Source: Clostridia bacterium
GTDB lineage: Bacteria; Bacillota_E; RBS10-35; JAJYVN01
Length of the DNA: 9,451 nucleotides
Direction: 5' to 3'
Assembly: GCA_027335515.1 (NCBI GenBank)
Contig: DAHWHT010000282.1
Coordinates: forward strand, 1 to 9,451
Below, piece after piece: positions 6,291-9,451 of the stretch. A program made the translations under genes and the position numbers. Below the pieces are notes generated by a model. The model searched no databases. It was not told the origin of the DNA and saw nothing but the letters and a program-made list of their open reading frames with translations. The stretch's first letter is position 1. Each line of letters begins with the position of its first letter.

Positions 6291-6979
6291 TGCGCTGCCT
6301 GCTGTTGGCGGCCGGGCTCGGAACGCGTTTGCGGCCGCTGACCCTGCGGACGCCCAAGTGCCTGATCGAGGTGCGGGGGCGTCCCCTGTTGGCGTGGTGG
6401 CTGGCACACCTGGAGCGCTACGGCTGCGAGGAGGTGCGGATCAATACGCACCACCTCGCGGATCAGGTGGAGGCCTTCGTCCGTGGCTACCGCGGTCCGC
6501 CGCGCCTGCAGACGGCCCACGAGCCCGAGCTGCTGGGAAGCGCGGGGACGCTGCGCCGCAACCGCGCGTTTTTTCCACCCCACGAGCCGGTGCTGGTGGC
6601 CTACGCGGACAACCTGACCAACGCCGACCTGGACCAGCTGTGGCGGGGTCATGTTGCGGCGGGGCGGCCGCTGACCATGGGGCTCTTCCAGCCGGAGGAC
6701 CTGCGGTCCACCGGGGTGGTGGAGCTGGGCGACGACGGGTGCGTGGTGGGTTTTGAAGAGAAGCCCGCCGTGCCCAGGGGGACTTGGGCCAACGCGGGAT
6801 TGTATGTGATGGCGGGCCGGGTGGTGGACGCCCTGACGGCGCCGGACCCGGCGGACATCGCCCGGGATTTGGTGCCGCACTGGCTGGGGAGGGCGACGGG
6901 GATTCCATTGCGGGGGTACCTGCGGGATATCGGAACCCCCGCCGCGTACGCCGCGGCGCAGGAGGAGTGGCCGGAGTGA
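6290..6979 (+). CDS. hddC: Sugar-1-phosphate nucleotidyltransferase, probable D-glycero-alpha-D-manno-heptose-1-phosphate guanylyltransferase
   Basis: The 229-residue protein opens with the nucleotidyltransferase signature LLLAAGLGTRLRPLT (4-18) and PK (22-23), the nucleotide-binding loop and activator lysine. YADN (105-108) carries the metal-binding aspartate. GFEEKP (154-159), NAGLYV (168-173) and DIGTPAAY (213-220) complete the mannose-1-phosphate guanylyltransferase/glucose-1-phosphate thymidylyltransferase fold, at the length usual for HddC. These enzymes join a sugar-1-phosphate to an NTP, releasing pyrophosphate. The GTP and heptose specificity is inferred from the two downstream genes, hddA and gmhB, which together make D-glycero-alpha-D-manno-heptose-1-phosphate. 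By sequence alone a hexose-1-phosphate nucleotidyltransferase is equally possible. The ATG at 6290 shares its A with the previous TGA, with only a weak GAGAAGG (6272-6278) upstream, so translation is probably coupled to the epimerase. The 3' end overlaps hddA by 4 bp. Confidence 0.85.
   Translation: MRCLLLAAGLGTRLRPLTLRTPKCLIEVRGRPLLAWWLAHLERYGCEEVRINTHHLADQVEAFVRGYRGPPRLQTAHEPELLGSAGTLRRNRAFFPPHEPVLVAYADNLTNADLDQLWRGHVAAGRPLTMGLFQPEDLRSTGVVELGDDGCVVGFEEKPAVPRGTWANAGLYVMAGRVVDALTAPDPADIARDLVPHWLGRATGIPLRGYLRDIGTPAAYAAAQEEWPE
6960..6967 (+). promoter_or_regulatory. Ribosome binding site of hddA
   Basis: AGGAGGAG lies 8 nt before GTG at 6976, inside the end of the preceding gene. It settles a GTG start overlapping the upstream TGA in the tetranucleotide GTGA. 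Confidence 0.7.
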
Positions 6980-7947
6980 TCGTCGCGCAGTCGCCCCTGC
7001 GGATCAGTTTCTTCGGCGGTGGCACCGACATGCCGGACGTGTTCCGCCGCATATCGGGGGCGGTGCTGAGTGTCACCATCGACAAGTTCCTCTATGTCGT
7101 GGCCAAGGACCGCTTTGATGACCAGATCCGTGTCGCCTACACCCGCACGGAGACGGTGGCGGCGGTGGACGAGGTCCGCCACGACCTGGTGCGCGAGGCC
7201 CTGCGGCTGACGGGCGTGGAGCGGGGGATCGAGCTTGCGACGTTTGCCGACATTCCGTCGGAGGGGACGGGGCTTGGTTCGTCCAGCGCGGTGACGGTGG
7301 GTCTGCTCAACGCCCTCCACGCCTACCGCGGCGAGGCCGTCGGCGCGGCGCAGCTGGCCCAGGAGGCCTGCGCCATCGAGTTGGAGCGGTTGGGCCGGCC
7401 GATCGGGGTGCAGGACCAGTATGCCAGCGCCTTCGGCGGTCTGCGGCACATGGTGTTCGAGGCGGACGGCCGGGTTGACTGCCGCAGGGTGGACCTGCCG
7501 ACCGAGACGCTGCACCGGCTGGACGAGCGGCTGCTCCTTTTCTACACCGGGGTCAGCCGTTCGGCGGGCGCGGTCCTGGCGGATCAGGCGGACAGGGTCG
7601 GGCGCAACCTGGACACCCTGGACGCGATGCGCCGCCAGGCGCAGGCCGGCGAGGTGCTGCTGCGCCAGGGTGCGCTGGACGATTTCGGCCGGCTGCTGCA
7701 TGAGGCGTGGCGTCTGAAGCGCGGCCTGTCGGATCGGATCAGTACGGACGGGATCGAGGAGATGTATGGACGGGCGCGGGAGGCCGGGGCGTTGGGGGGC
7801 AAGGTGACCGGTGCCGGCGGCGGCGGCTTCCTGCTGCTGTATTGTCCAGGGGACCGCCAGGCGGCGGTGCGTAGCGCCTTGGCGGAGTATCGCGAGATGC
7901 CCTTCCACCTCTGGGGTGCCGGCAGCCGCATCCTCTACCAGCTGTGA
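6976..7947 (+). CDS. hddA: D-glycero-alpha-D-manno-heptose-7-phosphate kinase (GHMP kinase family)
   Basis: The 323-residue protein has the GHMP kinase motifs in order. Motif 1 is APLRISF-like: QSPLRISFFGGGTDMPDVF (5-23), where FGGGTD is typical of HddA and fucokinase-like members. The ATP-binding loop is PSEGTGLGSSSA (94-105). GVQDQYASAFGG (144-155) holds the likely catalytic aspartate D147. Motif 3 is GGKVTGAGGGGF (274-285). HddA phosphorylates C1 of D-glycero-D-manno-heptose 7-phosphate to the alpha-1,7-bisphosphate in the GDP-heptose pathway known from Aneurinibacillus thermoaerophilus S-layer glycan synthesis. Length is close to the family's usual 320-345. The next gene, gmhB, removes the C7 phosphate of this product, and the preceding gene would activate the result; this context supports heptose over galactose, mevalonate or fucose as substrate. 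It overlaps both neighbours by 4 bp, so the three enzymes are likely made together in the cytoplasm. Confidence 0.9.
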   Translation: MIVAQSPLRISFFGGGTDMPDVFRRISGAVLSVTIDKFLYVVAKDRFDDQIRVAYTRTETVAAVDEVRHDLVREALRLTGVERGIELATFADIPSEGTGLGSSSAVTVGLLNALHAYRGEAVGAAQLAQEACAIELERLGRPIGVQDQYASAFGGLRHMVFEADGRVDCRRVDLPTETLHRLDERLLLFYTGVSRSAGAVLADQADRVGRNLDTLDAMRRQAQAGEVLLRQGALDDFGRLLHEAWRLKRGLSDRISTDGIEEMYGRAREAGALGGKVTGAGGGGFLLLYCPGDRQAAVRSALAEYREMPFHLWGAGSRILYQL

Positions 7948-8489
7948 GCCCCCTGCGGCCCGCCATTCTCTTCGACCGCGACGGGGTGCTCAATCGTCGG
8001 ATCCCCGATGGTTACGTCCTGAGCCCCCAGGGGTTCGAATGGCTGCCCGGGGCCCGGACCGCCCTGCGCCAGGCGGCCGAAGCGGGCCTGGTCTGCGCCG
8101 TGGTCACCAATCAGGCGTGCATCGGCCGTGGATTGGCCCGCGCCCCCACGATCCAGGCGATTCACGACCGGATGCTGGCCGAGGCGGCCGCGGCCGGGGG
8201 ACGGATTGACGGGGTGTTTGTCTGTCCCCACCGCCCGGAGGACGGCTGCGACTGCCGCAAGCCCCAACCCGGCCTGGTGTATCAGGCGGCGGAGGTCCTG
8301 GGGTTGGACCTGGCCGCCTCGCTCCTGATCGGCGACTCCCCGACGGATATCCAGGCGGCCGCGGCGGCGGGGGTGCGGGCGATACGCGTCGGCCCGCGGC
8401 CCAAGGCTGGAGCGGATGCCGGCGCGCCCGTGGCCGCGTGGCTCCCCGACGCGGCGGCGGCGGTGGCCTGGTGGCTGCGCGGGCGTTGA
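7944..8489 (+). CDS. gmhB: D-glycero-D-manno-heptose 1,7-bisphosphate 7-phosphatase (HAD family)
   Basis: The 181-residue protein matches GmhB in length and motifs. The HAD nucleophile motif is FDRDGVLN (10-17; D11 nucleophile, D13 acid/base). Motif 2 is VVTNQACIGRG (53-63). The zinc-binding loop CPHRPEDGCDC (94-104; C94, H96, C102, C104) is diagnostic of GmhB-type phosphatases. It is followed by RKPQPG with motif 3 lysine K106, and motif 4 is IGDSPTDIQAA (129-139; D131, D135 for Mg). It removes the 7-phosphate from heptose 1,7-bisphosphate. Beside HddA the alpha anomer is the expected substrate, leading to GDP-heptose rather than the beta anomer of the ADP-heptose route. GTG at 7944 overlaps hddA's TGA as GTGA. 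I see no separate ribosome binding site, so translation probably depends on reinitiation after hddA. It is the last gene of the operon. Confidence 0.93.
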   Translation: MSPLRPAILFDRDGVLNRRIPDGYVLSPQGFEWLPGARTALRQAAEAGLVCAVVTNQACIGRGLARAPTIQAIHDRMLAEAAAAGGRIDGVFVCPHRPEDGCDCRKPQPGLVYQAAEVLGLDLAASLLIGDSPTDIQAAAAAGVRAIRVGPRPKAGADAGAPVAAWLPDAAAAVAWWLRGR

Positions 8490-8506
8490 CCCGCGGCGGT
8501 TCCGGT

Positions 8507-8548
8507 CCCACGCTGCCCGGCGCCGGGCGGCCGGGCCGGCCGTGTGGG
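8507..8548 (+). terminator. GC-rich inverted repeats after gmhB, possible operon end
   Basis: About 18 nt after the gmhB stop, CCCAC (8507-8511) can pair with GTGGG (8544-8548) around a perfect 14-bp palindrome GCCCGGCGCCGGGC (8515-8528) and a second GGCC-rich palindrome (8529-8541). The RNA would be strongly structured. There is no U-run, so an intrinsic terminator is not proven; an RNA-stabilising 3' end is an alternative. Confidence 0.35.
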
Positions 8549-8901
8549 TGCGCCCCCCATCCAGGCACGAGGTCCTTTGCTGGCGTCGGCCGGGCGGGAA
8601 CGAGGCAGGAAACCTGCCACATCTTGGTGTTTCCGGCCCATTCGGAGGATTGTGGAAGCGCGCTGGCGAATCGGCTCAGGAGTCGCGCCGGTGTCCCTGT
8701 ACGCGAGGCGGGCGCGTGCCGGGCACGGGTGGCGAAGGCGTTGGTCCGTCGATCCGCAAGCGCGCGTGTGGAGGAGGCATACGAGGAAGCCCAACGACAA
8801 CACGGGGAGGTTGAAGCAGCTATCCGAAACGCCGCGCAAACCGCGCCGATAAGGTAAGTATGAGCAGGTTTGACAGGTGGCCAGAGGTTCTTCGACCGGC
8901 A
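8549..8901. other. Stretch without a recognisable gene, weaker GC3 bias
   Basis: No intact gene is supported here. The frame ending with TAA at 8855-8857 encodes a charged helical-looking tail (VEEAYEEAQRQHGEVEAAIR), but only about half of its codons end in G or C, against a strong majority in the genes to the left, and no start with a binding site was found. It may be the end of a decayed or acquired gene, or chance. TTGACA at 8870-8875 looks like a -35 box but lacks a -10 partner. A perfect small hairpin at 8604-8618 is listed separately. Confidence 0.4.
8604..8618. repeat. Perfect short hairpin
   Basis: GGCAGG-AAA-CCTGCC forms a perfect 6-bp stem with a 3-nt AAA loop. No T-run follows on the plus strand. 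It could be an RNA structural element or a dyad protein site; its function is unknown. Confidence 0.4.
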
Positions 8902-9199
8902 GAGGCCGCACGGGCACTGAGCCGACGGCGTGGTCGACCGGGGAGGGGTGCCCGGACTGGCCGCACGCCTAGGCTACAGCGTGCGCCAGATCGAACGGCA
9001 GTTGCGGACCGAGGCCGGCTCCGGACCGCTGGCGCTCGCGCGGGCCCAGCGGGCCGAGGCGGCCCGGATCCTGCATCGAAAAGAGCACGCTGCCGATGGC
9101 GGATGTTGCCTTCGCCACCGGATTCTCCAGCGTCCGAACCTTCAACCCTGCGCGGGGTGTTCGCCCTGTCGCCGACCGAACTGCGGCGGCGCAGCGGCT
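8902..9199 (+). pseudogene. Frameshifted remnant of the AraC-type HTH domain of an Ada/AlkA-type DNA alkylation repair protein
   Basis: Reading across frames recovers one continuous AraC-type domain like that in Ada and in AlkA proteins with an Ada N-terminus. EAARAL (8902-8919) comes first. A shift then leads to [20 protein letters not shown] (8921-8980), [17 protein letters not shown] and [14 protein letters not shown] (to 9073). One extra base at 9074 leads to [17 protein letters not shown] and SSVRTFN (9075-9146). A third shift gives [18 protein letters not shown] (9145-9198). The helix-turn-helix signatures ([36 protein letters not shown]) are those of the family. The zinc-binding methyl-acceptor domain that should lie upstream and the methyltransferase or glycosylase domain expected downstream are not visible. 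At least three frameshifts make a functional product unlikely, unless they are assembly errors. The nearest family flavour looks actinobacterial by recollection, which is a weak hint. Confidence 0.75.
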
Positions 9200-9451
9200 C
9201 GGCGGCGATGCGATCGACCGCCACGTTGGACACCGGCCGGGTCATCGGCGGCGGCCACGACCACAGGCTTGACGCCGCCTACCATGCCTGGCAGACCGAC
9301 GCCGTCGCCGCACGACCGACAAAGGATGGGTGAAGGACGGCGCCCGCTGCACCGTCCTCCAGACCCACGGGGCCGGGAGCCCGACCGTCTAAGGCCCGGG
9401 CAGCCGCCGACGGCGCGGCCGGGTCACGCTTGGGGGTGGCGGCGCGGATCG
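9200..9451. other. Right-end stretch without a recognised gene
   Basis: The frame of the repair-gene relic continues to TGA at 9331-9333 with no family resemblance. In a neighbouring frame, [20 protein letters not shown] and three more residues run to a TAA at about 9393, which suggests another frameshifted coding remnant. I do not recognise it. No repeat, RNA gene or mobile-element end is visible. Confidence 0.35.

Noticed and set aside
8282..8917. 211-codon minus-strand frame in the gene-poor right part
   Set aside because: It overlaps the conserved C-terminal part of gmhB antisense and shows no recognisable domain or binding site.
1..9451. CRISPR array, tRNA/rRNA gene, insertion sequence or phage attachment site
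   Set aside because: No regularly spaced repeats, no cloverleaf or rRNA signature, no transposase or integrase motifs and no paired terminal repeats were seen on either strand.

Overview
This 9.45-kb window comes from a very GC-rich bacterium (roughly 70% G+C by eye, with strong G/C bias at third codon positions in the real genes). Genes carry strong GGAGG/GGGGG-type ribosome binding sites, several start at GTG (one possibly at TTG), and coding is tightly packed with 4-bp overlaps. The gene content is cell-surface polysaccharide synthesis plus one ECF sigma/anti-sigma pair. A high-GC Gram-positive-type organism (thermophilic Firmicutes such as the Symbiobacterium/Limnochordia/Thermaerobacter kind, or an actinobacterium) fits, because the same GDP-heptose gene set is known from Gram-positive S-layer glycan loci. 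This assignment is inference, not proof.

Layout. At 1-1172 (minus strand) lies most of an O-antigen ligase/polymerase-type membrane protein that runs off the left edge. It is divergent from a polyprenyl-phosphate sugar-1-phosphate transferase at 1434-2792 (plus); together they would start and finish/polymerise a lipid-linked glycan. Convergent to the transferase is a secreted/membrane protein with a bactofilin-like beta-repeat domain and several membrane segments (2865-3956, minus). It is divergent from an ECF sigma factor (4102-4716) whose 3' end overlaps a zinc-finger anti-sigma membrane protein by 59 bp (4658-5182).

After a 178-bp gap comes a four-gene operon on the plus strand: a GalE-like NAD-dependent sugar-nucleotide epimerase (5361-6290), a sugar-1-phosphate nucleotidyltransferase (6290-6979, hddC-like), a heptose-7-phosphate GHMP kinase (6976-7947, hddA) and a heptose-bisphosphate phosphatase (7944-8489, gmhB). 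Kinase, phosphatase and nucleotidyltransferase give three consecutive steps of the GDP-D-glycero-alpha-D-manno-heptose pathway. The first enzyme, sedoheptulose-7-phosphate isomerase (gmhA), is not in the window. The heptose nucleotide would feed the glycan assembled by the membrane enzymes on the left.

From 8490 to the right edge there is no intact gene. The region holds GC-rich inverted repeats just after gmhB, a perfect small hairpin at 8604-8618, a stretch with less GC-biased composition, and a decayed fragment of the AraC-type DNA-binding domain of an Ada/AlkA-type DNA alkylation repair protein. That fragment is readable only by switching among reading frames. No tRNA, rRNA, CRISPR array, insertion sequence or attachment site was seen. 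I found no evidence of a wholly new system. The most unusual items are the bactofilin-like membrane protein beside the sigma/anti-sigma pair, the compact heptose cassette and the frameshifted repair-gene relic.
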